DNA of 64,000 bases from Thiothrix eikelboomii (lineage in GTDB: Bacteria > Pseudomonadota > Gammaproteobacteria > Thiotrichales > Thiotrichaceae). Made by a program: the position numbers and the translations under genes. Shown one piece after another: positions 25,345-35,394 of the stretch. Location: NCBI RefSeq assembly GCF_900167255.1, contig NZ_FUYB01000016.1:1-64000 (forward strand), in the 5' to 3' direction. Within the stretch, counting starts at the first letter, position 1. Each line of letters begins with the position of its first letter. The notes under the pieces were generated by a model, which saw nothing but the letters and a program-made list of their open reading frames with translations, was not told the DNA's origin and did not search any database.

Positions 25345-26667
25345 ATGGCTACTAGCTCTGAGCAGCTGTATAGAGAGCGCTTTCCTTATCGCTTACGCAA
25401 GCCCACCTTAAGCTGGGAACGATTTTTGCCGACCTTAACACGGATTGCGGTCTGGGGAATCTTCTTTGGTTTGCTGGCGTTGTTAAGCTCCTTTTTTACT
25501 TTGCTATTTCTCACCTTTGTTTTTACTTATCTACAATCCAGTATTGTCGATTGGTTGTTACGTTTTGCACCTAAACGTCGTACTTCCTTAGTCATTCTAG
25601 TCAGTAGCTTATTTTTAAGTACGGTGATTGCTTTAGGGGTATTTATTGCTCCTAAGGTCTATCAGCAGGCCGCAGGTTTCGCACAGGGCTTTTCGGTGTA
25701 TATGCAGCGGATTGATAAGGAAATTCTTAATATCGCCGCACGTTACCCTGTCTTGCAAGAGGCTCTGCCTGAGGTCTTAGGTTCAGCTCAGCAAGAACAG
25801 GTCCCACTTGTGACGGACGATCCGCTCACACCTGAAACCGTGGGTCCACCCGCACCACCACGCGCCTTTAAAGATACGCCCTCAGGTGTAATCTTAGGGA
25901 TGTTGGCCGGTACCGGTAAGGCGGCGGATGGTCGTGAATTAGCACGGGTTGCTTTGGATCAATTAGCGAATATCAGTCGTCAAGCGATTACGATGCTGAC
26001 GACTTTTCTATTAGCCTTTTTATTCTCTTTCTTGATTGTTTTAGATATGCCGCATCTAGCCGCTAGTGTACGTGATTTAGAAAATACCCGCTTACGATTT
26101 ATCTATGTGGAAGTCGCCGACAATATTAAGCAGTTTGGGCGTGTCTTAGGGCAAACTATGCAGGCTCAATTCTTTATTGCCTGTGTAAATACACTGTTGA
26201 CGGCGATTGGCTTATCTATCCTAGGGATGAATGAGCAAATGGCTTTCTTATCCGTGATTGTGTTCGTTTGCAGCTTTATTCCGGTAGCGGGCGTGTTTAT
26301 TAGCTCAGTTCCAATCTGCTTAATTGCCTTGAATACGGGAGGCACGCATTTAGTGATGCTCTCGATTTTGATGATTATTTTTATTCATTTGGTCGAAGGC
26401 TATGCACTGAATCCCTTAATCTATGGGGCGCGCTTACGAATTAATCCTGTGATTGTGCTGATTATTCTGACGGTCGGTGGCAAGCTCTTCCATATCTGGG
26501 GTTTGATTTTGGGTGTACCTGTGTCTACCTATATTTTTGGCTATGCGATTCGCTATGATAATAATAATTTGCCACCTCGCTTACGCCGCAAACATGAACG
26601 TAAGCGCCTTACTCAGCCAACTTATGCTCCAGAATTTCCTGGGCCGGATTCAGATGGACGAGGTTAA
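25345..26667 (+). CDS. AI-2E family transporter (PerM/YdiK type)
   Basis: Polytopic inner-membrane protein of 440 residues with about eight helices in the family pattern: a pair near 30-70 (IAVWGIFFGLLALLSSFFTL), a long non-membrane segment (110-200), then helices at about 215-240 (TTFLLAFLFSFLIVLDMP) and four more after 275. Hallmarks are GQTMQAQFFIACVNTLLTAIGLSILGM, FIPVAGVFISSVPICLIAL and the NPLIYGARLRINPVIVLIIL block. Members export diverse solutes, including autoinducer-2 or Na+; the substrate here is unknown. Its 3' end overlaps the convergent gene by 59 bases. Confidence 0.9.
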   Translation: MATSSEQLYRERFPYRLRKPTLSWERFLPTLTRIAVWGIFFGLLALLSSFFTLLFLTFVFTYLQSSIVDWLLRFAPKRRTSLVILVSSLFLSTVIALGVFIAPKVYQQAAGFAQGFSVYMQRIDKEILNIAARYPVLQEALPEVLGSAQQEQVPLVTDDPLTPETVGPPAPPRAFKDTPSGVILGMLAGTGKAADGRELARVALDQLANISRQAITMLTTFLLAFLFSFLIVLDMPHLAASVRDLENTRLRFIYVEVADNIKQFGRVLGQTMQAQFFIACVNTLLTAIGLSILGMNEQMAFLSVIVFVCSFIPVAGVFISSVPICLIALNTGGTHLVMLSILMIIFIHLVEGYALNPLIYGARLRINPVIVLIILTVGGKLFHIWGLILGVPVSTYIFGYAIRYDNNNLPPRLRRKHERKRLTQPTYAPEFPGPDSDGRG

Positions 26668-28345
26668 ACTCTTTAATAATCCGGCCTGCACGCCAGAGCT
26701 TTTGTGAGGCCTGTTCAGAGTCACCTTGAATTAAGGCGACTCTGACCTGCTGATGTAGCTGATAACTGATTTCCCGTGCTAAACGAATGATTTGCGGATT
26801 GCCATGATCAATTCGCTCTAATAAACGAATAAAGTACACAGCCCCTCGATTAGCCTGTTCATCTAAGTGATTAGCTTGTAAAGCTTGATAGGCTTTTTTC
26901 ACTAATTCATCACTGGTCATCCCGTTGGCCGTGAGTGCTTCAGAATCGCGCTCAGGTGCTGGCAGTCGAGCCACGGGCGTCACGGGCGCAGGGGGGGGCG
27001 ATAAGCTTGGAGCGGGATTAACGACGCCTAAAACTGCTGCTGTATTGATCGTTTGCACAGGTTGTAGCGTAGGTATGACCGTGACTGTATTCGGGGCTAG
27101 GTTGGTACCGACGAATTGTGCTTGCGGTCGTTGGCTAGCCTCAGTGGCTCTAATCAGGACAGGTGCTGGCGAAGGTAAATTAACCGCAGGATCTGCTTCT
27201 TCGACAAACTCTGCTTGAGTGTCAGGTGCAGATACTGGCATGGATTTTTTTTCAGGTTTAGTCTTTTTAAGGCTTGGCTTTTTTTCAGGTTCAGATTGAG
27301 TAACTTTCGTGGGTTCAGAGCGAGCGCTGACGGGTTGAGTCTTTTTATCCTGCATGGGTTTGCTGCCATTAGAAACAGGCGATGGCGCAATGGGAGCAGC
27401 CTGCGGTTTATGTTGCTCACTGGCTAAAGCTAAGCGCATATCACCGGGTTCGGGGTTGGGCAAAATTTGCGTATTAGTGAGGGCTAGGTCAATCGGAGTT
27501 GCGGGTGTGGTGGGGAGGCTGGATGTCACTACGGGAGGAGGTAGTGGTACTGGGGCTTTGCTAGTGACTACAGGCGGTGCTGGTTGATCAGCACTGGCCG
27601 TTGCAGGCATCGCTCGAGGTAGGTCGAGCTCAGCCGGACTTGCAAGCAAACTCTCGCTATTAGCCGCCTCAGTACTGACTGGCATATAGGCTTGAGTCGT
27701 CAACCAATAATTTTGATAATACCAACCCGCACTGCTCGCCGCAACGACCCCAATCACCCCCAGTCCCAGCCAAGGCCAAGCACTGAATGGAATACGTTTG
27801 GGTAGTTGTTGTGCTTGTAACAGTAGCTCGGGTGATTCAGTAAAGGTTTGTAATCTAGGTGCTAAAGCCGTGCTAGGTAAATAAACTAAACCATCTGCGC
27901 TGACTAAAAATAAAGACGTGGGTAAAGCACTCGTGAGCAGCCCTTGTTCAGTCAGTTGTTGATTCAAACGCAAGGCCTGCTCATGCAACCGAGTACTTGG
28001 TCCGAGCATTGGCGGTAAAGCAGATAAACTCCAACTTGGGGGGCTGGCCAATACAAAATAGGGTTCTGAGTTTAACCAACCGCTGTCAAGTACCTTTAAT
28101 ACCGCTGCATCGGTCTGTGCACTTAAAGCTTGCAGACGTTCTGTCATCAGCTTAAGCGGAATTTGCAGTAAAGCATTGGTGGGTAGAATATGGATTAAGA
28201 CGGCAGCGGTCGCTGTAGCACTGGCCCGCAGATCACGGGCTTGATAAAGCGTTCCTGCGCTATTGCTGACTAATTCAGTTTGTAGTAAATAACGTTGCGC
28301 AATAAGTCGATTGCTTTGCTTACGCCGTTGCGTAACCCTATCCAT
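26609..28345 (-). CDS. Single-pass membrane protein with degenerate kinase-like N-lobe
   Basis: Residues 15-125 resemble the N-lobe of a Ser/Thr protein kinase (RYLLQTELVSNSAGTLYQARD, then AVLIHILP and VLKVLDSGWLNSEPYFVLA), but no HRD catalytic loop, DFG or APE motif follows. It appears to be a truncated pseudokinase. One transmembrane helix is at about 190-212 (WPWLGLGVIGVVAASSAGWY). Residues 230-460 form a Pro/Ala/Thr/Lys-rich, low-complexity periplasmic linker. The C-terminal 100 residues are helical (TSDELVKKAYQALQANHLDE ... GDSEQASQKLWRAG) and look like a small TPR/solute-binding helical unit. Function unknown; it could be a scaffold or sensor. Confidence 0.7.
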   Translation of the reverse strand: MDRVTQRRKQSNRLIAQRYLLQTELVSNSAGTLYQARDLRASATATAAVLIHILPTNALLQIPLKLMTERLQALSAQTDAAVLKVLDSGWLNSEPYFVLASPPSWSLSALPPMLGPSTRLHEQALRLNQQLTEQGLLTSALPTSLFLVSADGLVYLPSTALAPRLQTFTESPELLLQAQQLPKRIPFSAWPWLGLGVIGVVAASSAGWYYQNYWLTTQAYMPVSTEAANSESLLASPAELDLPRAMPATASADQPAPPVVTSKAPVPLPPPVVTSSLPTTPATPIDLALTNTQILPNPEPGDMRLALASEQHKPQAAPIAPSPVSNGSKPMQDKKTQPVSARSEPTKVTQSEPEKKPSLKKTKPEKKSMPVSAPDTQAEFVEEADPAVNLPSPAPVLIRATEASQRPQAQFVGTNLAPNTVTVIPTLQPVQTINTAAVLGVVNPAPSLSPPPAPVTPVARLPAPERDSEALTANGMTSDELVKKAYQALQANHLDEQANRGAVYFIRLLERIDHGNPQIIRLAREISYQLHQQVRVALIQGDSEQASQKLWRAGRIIKEFNLVHLNPAQEILEHKLAE

Positions 28346-28406
28346 AGGCTAGTCGCTCACTTTAAATTTTCTATTACCATTCACGCAGACGGGAAGCTTG
28401 CACTGT

Positions 28407-29195
28407 ATGAAAAAAGATCGTGTCTTCGACGGTTTAACCCATAGTTTTCAGAAGAAAATTTATGGTGACGATCCTCGCGGTAAAATTCGTCTTCATATTG
28501 TACAAGATGACTTGTGCCAACAAAATTTAAACCACTCAACCCAATCCATTCTGGATGCGGGGGGTGGTTTAGGGCAAATGTCCATTTGGCTGGCAGCACA
28601 AGGTCACTCCATCCTTTTAGCTGAACCCTCAACTGAAATGCTAGTAGAGGCTCATGAAAATATTATAGCTGCCGGACAAGCGGGCGCGATTCAATTACAA
28701 AATGTAGATATTCAAAGACTTGTTGAGGCCAGTGAAGCTGAACGTTTCGATGGGATTGTTTTACACGCTGTTTTAGAGTGGCTGGCGGAGCCCCGTGAAA
28801 CTTTAGAGCAACTTTTGAGCTTACTGAAACCCAATGGTTGGTTGTCTTTAATGTTTTTCAATCAATATGCGCGGGAGATGCGTTATTTACTGGGGGGTAA
28901 TTTTAAAGCTCTGCGCGAACAACGAATTGCCAGCGATGGTAATGAAGGTTTAGCCCCGATTTCACCCTTGCCACCCGAAACAGTCTTGGCTTGGTTGCCA
29001 GCTCTCAATTTAGAACTCATCACATGGTCGGGAGTACGCTGCTTTTATGATTACGCTTACGTGGATATTCGTAAGCGAATGCCTTTGGATGAATTATTAG
29101 CACTAGAACGCCATTATTCACAGCGTGAACCGTGGCGTTCGTTGGCACGCTATCAACACTTTTTCTGTCGCAAGCAGTCGTCCCCGCTTCAGTGA
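28407..29195 (+). CDS. cmoM: tRNA uridine-34 carboxymethoxy carboxyl methyltransferase CmoM
   Basis: SAM-dependent methyltransferase that makes the methyl ester of cmo5U34 in tRNA. Rossmann motif I is ILDAGGGLGQMSIWLAAQGH, followed by the acidic ribose-binding LLAEPS and the family block VLHAVLEWLAEPRETLEQLL. LSLMFFNQYAREMRYLLGGNF and the C-terminal GVRCFYDY, ERHYSQREPWRSLARYQHFF also match CmoM. ATG at 28407 (MKKDRVFDGLTHSFQKKIYG) is preferred, with GGGAAG upstream; a TTG 3 codons earlier is possible. 262 residues. Its stop overlaps the convergent CHAT gene by 7 bases. Confidence 0.93.
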   Translation: MKKDRVFDGLTHSFQKKIYGDDPRGKIRLHIVQDDLCQQNLNHSTQSILDAGGGLGQMSIWLAAQGHSILLAEPSTEMLVEAHENIIAAGQAGAIQLQNVDIQRLVEASEAERFDGIVLHAVLEWLAEPRETLEQLLSLLKPNGWLSLMFFNQYAREMRYLLGGNFKALREQRIASDGNEGLAPISPLPPETVLAWLPALNLELITWSGVRCFYDYAYVDIRKRMPLDELLALERHYSQREPWRSLARYQHFFCRKQSSPLQ

Positions 29196-32100
29196 TGATG
29201 TGCTAAAGCAGACGCTAGTTTTTCTAAAATGGCGACCTTTTTTTGGCTAAGCGCCAGCATCTGTGTATTGGTTGCATACAAGCTATTAGCCGCTAAACTC
29301 AGGAGTTGGGCTAAGTTTCTCAATTGCTGTACCACTGAATTGAAATTGCGTACCGTGGTGGCGACCTCCCGGGTCACTTCTTGGTAAAGCCTAATAAAGT
29401 AGTCATCGGTTTCGTTAGGCTCAGCCGGATTAGCCAAGAAGCGGGCAATTTCTATATCTGCACTCATCACGGCATCAAAAAAGTCATTGGATTCAGTAAA
29501 TTGTAGGCGGACTGCGGCATGTGCTCGATCTAATAATTCGAGGCAATTGTCTGGAGTTTGATTCAAGATTGCTGCCAATTGTAAGCGATTGATTAAGGGA
29601 TAAGCCTTAAGTTTTGCACCTAACTCAATACCCTCCGCCTGTTGATAAGCCTTTAAGCTCTCTAGCAGCGCCGCTTGAATCGGTTGCCATGCTTGATTTT
29701 GTTGCAATAAAATAATTGCTAACCGTTTGTATGCACTACCTAGCAAGGCATAACGTTCAGTATTGCTGCTGAAATGCACAGGACCATCGAGCGCAGCGGC
29801 AATTTGTACATATTTAGTAATTGATAGCAGGCCTTGTAAGCGTTCAATAGCAGTTTTCACTAAATCAATCGCCTCATCAAACAGCATGGCACGCTCGGGG
29901 TCAGCAGTTGGGAATTCAAGGGCTTTTAAGGCTAAGGCTTCAGCTTGGCGGGATTCTAAATTTGCCATCAGCTCTAGCGCCACAATCGGTACTTGACCAT
30001 TGCGATCCTCTTCAGCAATCGCGGCTTGGCAAGCTTTACGTGCTTCTACAAAGCCATCGGGCAAGACATTCCCATAGAGACGGGCGAGTTGATATTGTGT
30101 ACCCGGTGTGGTCAACCAAGCAGTATTCGTCAAATTGGCAGCAAGATCCTCAAGTTCTTCATGCAAGCTTTGGAAGGTATAGTCACGGACTTTGTGATGC
30201 ATATCGACATCAATACTCGCGAGCACATCTTGTAGCTCATGGGCAGACACGGGTTGATAGCTGTCACTCGTGCGCTTCGGTATTTTTGTAGGATCTAAGA
30301 TAAAACTGGGGTCACCATACGCCTGATAAGCCCCCCAAGTATTTAAACTCGGATGACTCAGGCGAGTTTGTCGCCGTGCATCATACACAGCTTGACCAAA
30401 GTTTTGATTCTTTTCGATAAAGCTTGCAAAAAAGGTGGTAGAGAAAGTACAAGCTGCCGCATCATCCACCGCCCAACCCGCCGCGATCACACAACGCACA
30501 CCCATTTCAATTAGCTCACGCGAGATACTATAGGCTAAACGGTTGTAATTAACGGTTTTAGTCCCCGTTATAGTGGCTAAATGGCAGCAGTTTAAGAAAA
30601 CTAAATCGGGAATTTCCTCCATCTGACTGATTTCAGCCGCCGTCAGGAGCGTACCATCGGATAAAATGACTCCGGTGCGGTATTTACCGTCAGTCCCCTT
30701 TAAATTCACTTCACCGTGAGCCGCGATCATTAAAATTCGATACGGCTGTTTAAATAAAATATTAAATACATCTAAGGCAGTTTGATTCGGTGCCGCTTCA
30801 GAGGTCGCTGGCAGGCAGCGTTCAACGCGATACTCATTGCGCTCTAATAATTCAGCGACTTGCAAGCCCTCATCCGTCGCTCCGGCTAGGCTCGCGAGGC
30901 TTTTATCATCTTCTCGATTCGTGGGTTCAGGATCATAGTCAGGAAACTTTCGGTAGAACCCGCTAGTCAGTGGATTCGCAATTACGCAAGCAGTTTTGCT
31001 AATGGTGGTAGTGACTCGCCGCCGAAAGCGCATGGAACTGAGCTGGCGTACCATTTGCACTTGTAAGGCGAAAGGCTCATCATCCGCCTGCAGCATTTCC
31101 CAAGGTAGATTAGCGGTATAGCTATCTAAAATCAGGAGTAACCGAGTGGTTTGGCGGGCAGCGGATTTAAAATCAAAAGGAATCATCAGCTGAAATAAAG
31201 TACGACTAATTTCTGGTTTATATTCACTACTGATAATCGCATCACGAATCAAGGCTTCAATTAAACCGGGTTGACGCTGTTGAATGACAGTTTCGGCGCG
31301 TGCACGTTCAGACAGATACACATATTTGAGTAGCTCCGCTGGCGTACTCTCTAAAACACTCTGCTCCTTAGAGTCCTCTGCATTGGTTACCATCAAACGA
31401 GGCCAATATCCACTGCCAATAGTACGTTCACTTAAACGATGGCGCACACCTTGATAACGCGGGGCGATCAATTCGTTGGCAGGTATTAAGCGGGTTTCTA
31501 GACGCTCTAAATCCGTTTCTAAGCGCTTCGGTAGCTCCCGCACCATATAGGCTGCGGTAATCGCAGTATCTAAATAAAACTCAATGAAATCGAGTTTGGC
31601 AACACATCGTTTCGGCTGATCTTCACAGTTGTAGCGATATTGTTGATTGGCTTCACACACCCCCCGGACAATCGCCTCAATCGAAGCTTCGACGGTAATA
31701 TGTGTTGTCGAGTTATAACCAATCAGCAAGCTATTTAAACCGAGTTCTTCGGTTTGCGAACTTTCAAGGTGTGGATTTAAGGGGGCAGTCAGCAAGTAAT
31801 TCAACACGCCATCACGGACTGTATCGGTAATCTTTTGGGCGCTGATTTGGCTCCATTCGCCCAAACCGACAATAATAGCGCCCCGACAAGTATGCCGATG
31901 CAGATCTTCTGTGCTACGTGGCCGCAGAATAATCGTACTGGTACTGACCGGGCCTGCATAAATACCTAATCGTTCGCGTTGGCTTAAAGCACCCTGTACT
32001 AAATAGTCATCAATCACCCGCTCGGCGCTGGCAATAGCATCCGATTGATAATGACCACACAAAATCGGCTGCTGCACAAAGCGTAAATCCATCGCCCGCA

Positions 32101-35100
32101 CCGCGACCTGTAAGGTTTGGGTCGTATCTTCAACGGGTTCTCGTTGCGGGCGATCACCAAAGCAAGCCAAAGCGACCTCTTCAGCCCCTGAGTGTAAAAC
32201 CGGACCAGCCTCATAACGATAGCTACGCTGAATAGTGCTACGTTGGCGAGGTGGATTGTGTGCTAAAGCTTGGGTGCTACCCGTTTGCAGCAACTCCGCA
32301 AGGGCAGGGAAATACTGGCGAGTATTGGTTAGATTGGCATGACTGACCGGCATATACCAATATTGCGAAGCCGCTAAGCCCTTTAAATAACCCGCTGCCC
32401 AAGTCACTGAACCATCACCTTCTGTGGTGGCTTGCAGTGAGAGGCGATTATGCTCAATCTTCAGACCTTGCGGTGTATGCAAGTCATAGCCAAACACATA
32501 AATTAGACGCTCAGCCTGAGGAAGGCCTTGTTCTTCTTGCTGGGTTAAACGCGCACGCAGCTGTTTCGCCTGCTGTAATTGCGCCTTGTCTGGCAAAGCT
32601 CCAAAAGCCTCACCACCTGCAAACCAACGATCTCGATTCAGTTCGTAGAGTTTTTTCCAAGTCTTAGCTTCAAAATAATCCAGCGTTGGGGTTGGTGGGT
32701 CAGCCGGATTATCAATCGGCAGTAAATGCAATAGACCATCAAACTTAGCGATAATGTCTAAGATCTCTTGCAGATTATGCTGAAAGTCTAAGCTAGCCAA
32801 TTGGCGCACGGCACGGCCTTTCCCCAATAGATTCTCTAAGACGGAGTGTGAACCCTGATTGGGTGTGCCTAACATGACGCAATAGCTATGCGGGCGTCTG
32901 GCGATTTTTTCCCAAATGGAAGATTGCCCCTCTGCTTGAGAAGCCATCAACAAGCGTACCACTAAACCACTCATCCCATGCGCGAGGATATTCACCGGAC
33001 GTAGTGGTTGATTTTTTTGGTCTAATTCCTGCAATTTGCTTTCGATCAGCTCACCGAGCTGTTTAGCCAAAACATCTAAGCCTAAGCGCCAATCATAGGG
33101 CCAGGGGATGACTTCATAGGTTTTTTCTAAATAAGTTTGTAGCTCGCTGTAGTAACGCTGAAATAAACCATCAGGACGCACATTGCGTTTGCTGATATCT
33201 AAGCTACTCATCCCGCCGGCGGCTAAATCAAAAGGATCGAACCAAATTCGATCACCCTTACCTTGATTGGGTGGGCAAATCGCTAAATGCGTACCCATTA
33301 AATCCGGTAGATAAAAGACCAACGGAGCAGTTGCCGGGCGCGTGAGCGGTTTGGTTTTAGCCGGATGATCAGCCCCTGCTGGGCTGAGATGATCTAATTT
33401 CAGATCACAATCGGTGGGAATACGAGTGAAACCCGGGAGTTGCGTCGGGTCTTGAGTATTCAACCATTGATACAAAGCACGGCGAGTATTAGCCCGCTGA
33501 AAATAGTGAATATGACTGACTTGATTGTCCTGTGCATAGTATTCATAGCTAGTATTGCGCTTGGCTAAGCCAGCCCGCATGGACTGGGTATCGACGACAA
33601 AATCATTATCAGTTTTGCCAAATAAAACCCAATCAGTAAAGATAATGGCTATCCGTTTTAAGAGACTGGCTTGATCACTATCGGTATTGCCAGTAATCGC
33701 GAGCATTTGAATAGAGTCGGAGCGCGAAGCCGTCGCAAGGAAGCCAGCCAGTGGTGAATCTGGCAGCATGGCTTCTAAGCCCGGAATAAACCTTGGATCA
33801 ATTCGCTTAGCGGCAATCTCTAAAACGACGCGGCGGAAAGCATTTAGTACCGAAGCGCTGACTGCACCTACAACGGGTATAAAACTAGCGCCTAGACTGA
33901 GTAGGGACAAAAACCCCGATAAAAACAGATCTATATTATCCGCCATCAGTGTGGTGCCACCAGCTGGGCAAGCAACTCGCACATAGCGCTCAATCTGAAA
34001 TTGCTTTTTTAATAACAAGGCATGTAATTCAATAAGCTGTTGGCGTTCTTGCTCAACAATCAGTTGCCGAATGCTCGCTTGTTGCGTGGATTCTGGTTGG
34101 CCATCTAAATGAATCGGCCTACGCTGATAGTGTTCGATTAAGCCTAATTCAAAATTATCAAGGCAGAGCAAGTCACCAACTAAGCCTCCACGTGAGTGAG
34201 TGACCAATGAGAGTCGACAGCCTTGAGGGAGGATTTTAGCTAGCTGTAGCGCATTATCTAAGGGACTGGCTGAGAGTGTACGATGTTCAAAGCCATACAC
34301 CCGCTTATTAAACGAGCGACTGATATGCTCCCAACTAATTTCTTGATTTGTAAGGCGTAAATCCCCGAAGCTACCCACAGTGCTCGAGCCTGTGCCATGA
34401 ATAAAAACCAAGATGGGGTCTTGATTTTTCGCAGCTGCTTCGAGCTCTTGATCTTCAATCGTGACGCGATCCGTCAGTTGAATTTGTTTATTCGTCCAAC
34501 GATACAAGCCCGGCTCACCTTCAAGCTTAGCTTCAATCACCTCCATTAAGGCTTTAGCCCCCACCCATGAAGCTTGGGCATAGGCTAAATCTTCAAACCT
34601 TTGACCCAGCTTGGCTTCTAGCCAGTCTAAAGCCTGTTCTTGTGCAGCACGAATAAAACTATCCGGGGTTAAATTCAAAATCGACAGCTTCGACCAAATC
34701 CAGCTGTCTAAGCCCCGACTATTGGCCTCATGATCCCTAAGGACTTTCAGATCCAGTGGTTCACCCGCTTTAACCTCGTCTGGATAGAGACGTTGTAATT
34801 CGGCTTGCAGCTGATCAGCACGCATAATCACCACACTGCCGTCTTGTGCCTCTAATACCATTAATTGTTCACTATCAACCGTCTCTTGTTGGCTAGCAAC
34901 CGTTGCTGATCGTCCACCTTGGCTCAGATCAAACACCGCTTTAACTTGAACCGCTGCGTCGTTCATAAAGACATTACGCCCGCTACTGGTGGCACGTGAA
35001 TGGCTCGCTAACGCACGGGGTAGTGGTAATTTAGACTCATTACGCAGCAGGCTACGCTGGGTTTGAGGGGGGATGAGTAAGACTAATTTGGCATCTTGAG

Positions 35101-35125
35101 TGGATTCACTGTTGGCAGCACGCAT
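29189..35125 (-). CDS. Giant CHAT-domain protease fused to two alpha/beta-hydrolase domains
   Basis: About 1978 residues, numbered from ATG at 35125, which has GAGG upstream (the frame opens 12 codons earlier). A first alpha/beta hydrolase begins at VFIHGTGSS (about 240) with the nucleophile elbow THSRGGLVGD (Ser311). A second, LCAT/PGAP1-like, hydrolase begins at VFYLPDLMGTHL (about 603); its elbow reads AHGMSGLVVR, so the usual HSMGG serine is Gly717. A middle segment (about 960-1300) includes GAIIVGLGEWSQISAQKITD. A CHAT caspase-like domain (about 1320-1615) has the His of MIAAHGEVN (His1470) and Cys of VFLNCCHLA (Cys1514). A helical, TPR-like C-terminus runs from about 1640 to the end. 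No signal peptide or membrane segment is evident, so it is probably cytoplasmic. The substrate is unknown. Confidence 0.85.
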   Translation of the reverse strand: MRAANSESTQDAKLVLLIPPQTQRSLLRNESKLPLPRALASHSRATSSGRNVFMNDAAVQVKAVFDLSQGGRSATVASQQETVDSEQLMVLEAQDGSVVIMRADQLQAELQRLYPDEVKAGEPLDLKVLRDHEANSRGLDSWIWSKLSILNLTPDSFIRAAQEQALDWLEAKLGQRFEDLAYAQASWVGAKALMEVIEAKLEGEPGLYRWTNKQIQLTDRVTIEDQELEAAAKNQDPILVFIHGTGSSTVGSFGDLRLTNQEISWEHISRSFNKRVYGFEHRTLSASPLDNALQLAKILPQGCRLSLVTHSRGGLVGDLLCLDNFELGLIEHYQRRPIHLDGQPESTQQASIRQLIVEQERQQLIELHALLLKKQFQIERYVRVACPAGGTTLMADNIDLFLSGFLSLLSLGASFIPVVGAVSASVLNAFRRVVLEIAAKRIDPRFIPGLEAMLPDSPLAGFLATASRSDSIQMLAITGNTDSDQASLLKRIAIIFTDWVLFGKTDNDFVVDTQSMRAGLAKRNTSYEYYAQDNQVSHIHYFQRANTRRALYQWLNTQDPTQLPGFTRIPTDCDLKLDHLSPAGADHPAKTKPLTRPATAPLVFYLPDLMGTHLAICPPNQGKGDRIWFDPFDLAAGGMSSLDISKRNVRPDGLFQRYYSELQTYLEKTYEVIPWPYDWRLGLDVLAKQLGELIESKLQELDQKNQPLRPVNILAHGMSGLVVRLLMASQAEGQSSIWEKIARRPHSYCVMLGTPNQGSHSVLENLLGKGRAVRQLASLDFQHNLQEILDIIAKFDGLLHLLPIDNPADPPTPTLDYFEAKTWKKLYELNRDRWFAGGEAFGALPDKAQLQQAKQLRARLTQQEEQGLPQAERLIYVFGYDLHTPQGLKIEHNRLSLQATTEGDGSVTWAAGYLKGLAASQYWYMPVSHANLTNTRQYFPALAELLQTGSTQALAHNPPRQRSTIQRSYRYEAGPVLHSGAEEVALACFGDRPQREPVEDTTQTLQVAVRAMDLRFVQQPILCGHYQSDAIASAERVIDDYLVQGALSQRERLGIYAGPVSTSTIILRPRSTEDLHRHTCRGAIIVGLGEWSQISAQKITDTVRDGVLNYLLTAPLNPHLESSQTEELGLNSLLIGYNSTTHITVEASIEAIVRGVCEANQQYRYNCEDQPKRCVAKLDFIEFYLDTAITAAYMVRELPKRLETDLERLETRLIPANELIAPRYQGVRHRLSERTIGSGYWPRLMVTNAEDSKEQSVLESTPAELLKYVYLSERARAETVIQQRQPGLIEALIRDAIISSEYKPEISRTLFQLMIPFDFKSAARQTTRLLLILDSYTANLPWEMLQADDEPFALQVQMVRQLSSMRFRRRVTTTISKTACVIANPLTSGFYRKFPDYDPEPTNREDDKSLASLAGATDEGLQVAELLERNEYRVERCLPATSEAAPNQTALDVFNILFKQPYRILMIAAHGEVNLKGTDGKYRTGVILSDGTLLTAAEISQMEEIPDLVFLNCCHLATITGTKTVNYNRLAYSISRELIEMGVRCVIAAGWAVDDAAACTFSTTFFASFIEKNQNFGQAVYDARRQTRLSHPSLNTWGAYQAYGDPSFILDPTKIPKRTSDSYQPVSAHELQDVLASIDVDMHHKVRDYTFQSLHEELEDLAANLTNTAWLTTPGTQYQLARLYGNVLPDGFVEARKACQAAIAEEDRNGQVPIVALELMANLESRQAEALALKALEFPTADPERAMLFDEAIDLVKTAIERLQGLLSITKYVQIAAALDGPVHFSSNTERYALLGSAYKRLAIILLQQNQAWQPIQAALLESLKAYQQAEGIELGAKLKAYPLINRLQLAAILNQTPDNCLELLDRAHAAVRLQFTESNDFFDAVMSADIEIARFLANPAEPNETDDYFIRLYQEVTREVATTVRNFNSVVQQLRNLAQLLSLAANSLYATNTQMLALSQKKVAILEKLASALAHHH

Positions 35126-35394
35126 GAGCAACCCTCGTTTCCTCGCTATTAATAGGCTCATTATAGCTCTAGGTGTCGGATTAAGCCTGATTAAGCCCGT
35201 TTGTGGATGAGCTTTGGGTCTATTTGCAAAAAAGTATCAATGTCTACTCGTGGTGCGGGTCAAGATCAGTTAACTACCCCTATTCTCAGAAAAAGCCGCT
35301 TTTATCCTGAAAAGGATGGGCAAGTACGAGTACTTAGAGGCATCCTCAAAAAATATAACGGATGATTAGACTGGTTAGCTTGAGGATAAATTGA
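35126..35394. promoter_or_regulatory. Divergent promoter region between the CHAT gene and the DUF6174-like pair
   Basis: Contains AAGTAC-GA-GTACTT, a palindrome at 35322-35335, and a smaller ATCC/GGAT inverted repeat at 35304-35317. Both lie 60-90 bases before the first DUF6174-like start. A shared operator for both transcripts is possible but unproven. No gene is seen here. Confidence 0.4.

Noticed and set aside
29189-35125. A contractile-injection or polymorphic toxin of Rhs type
   Set aside because: No Rhs/YD repeats, PAAR or VgrG motifs; hydrolase and CHAT motifs account for the length.
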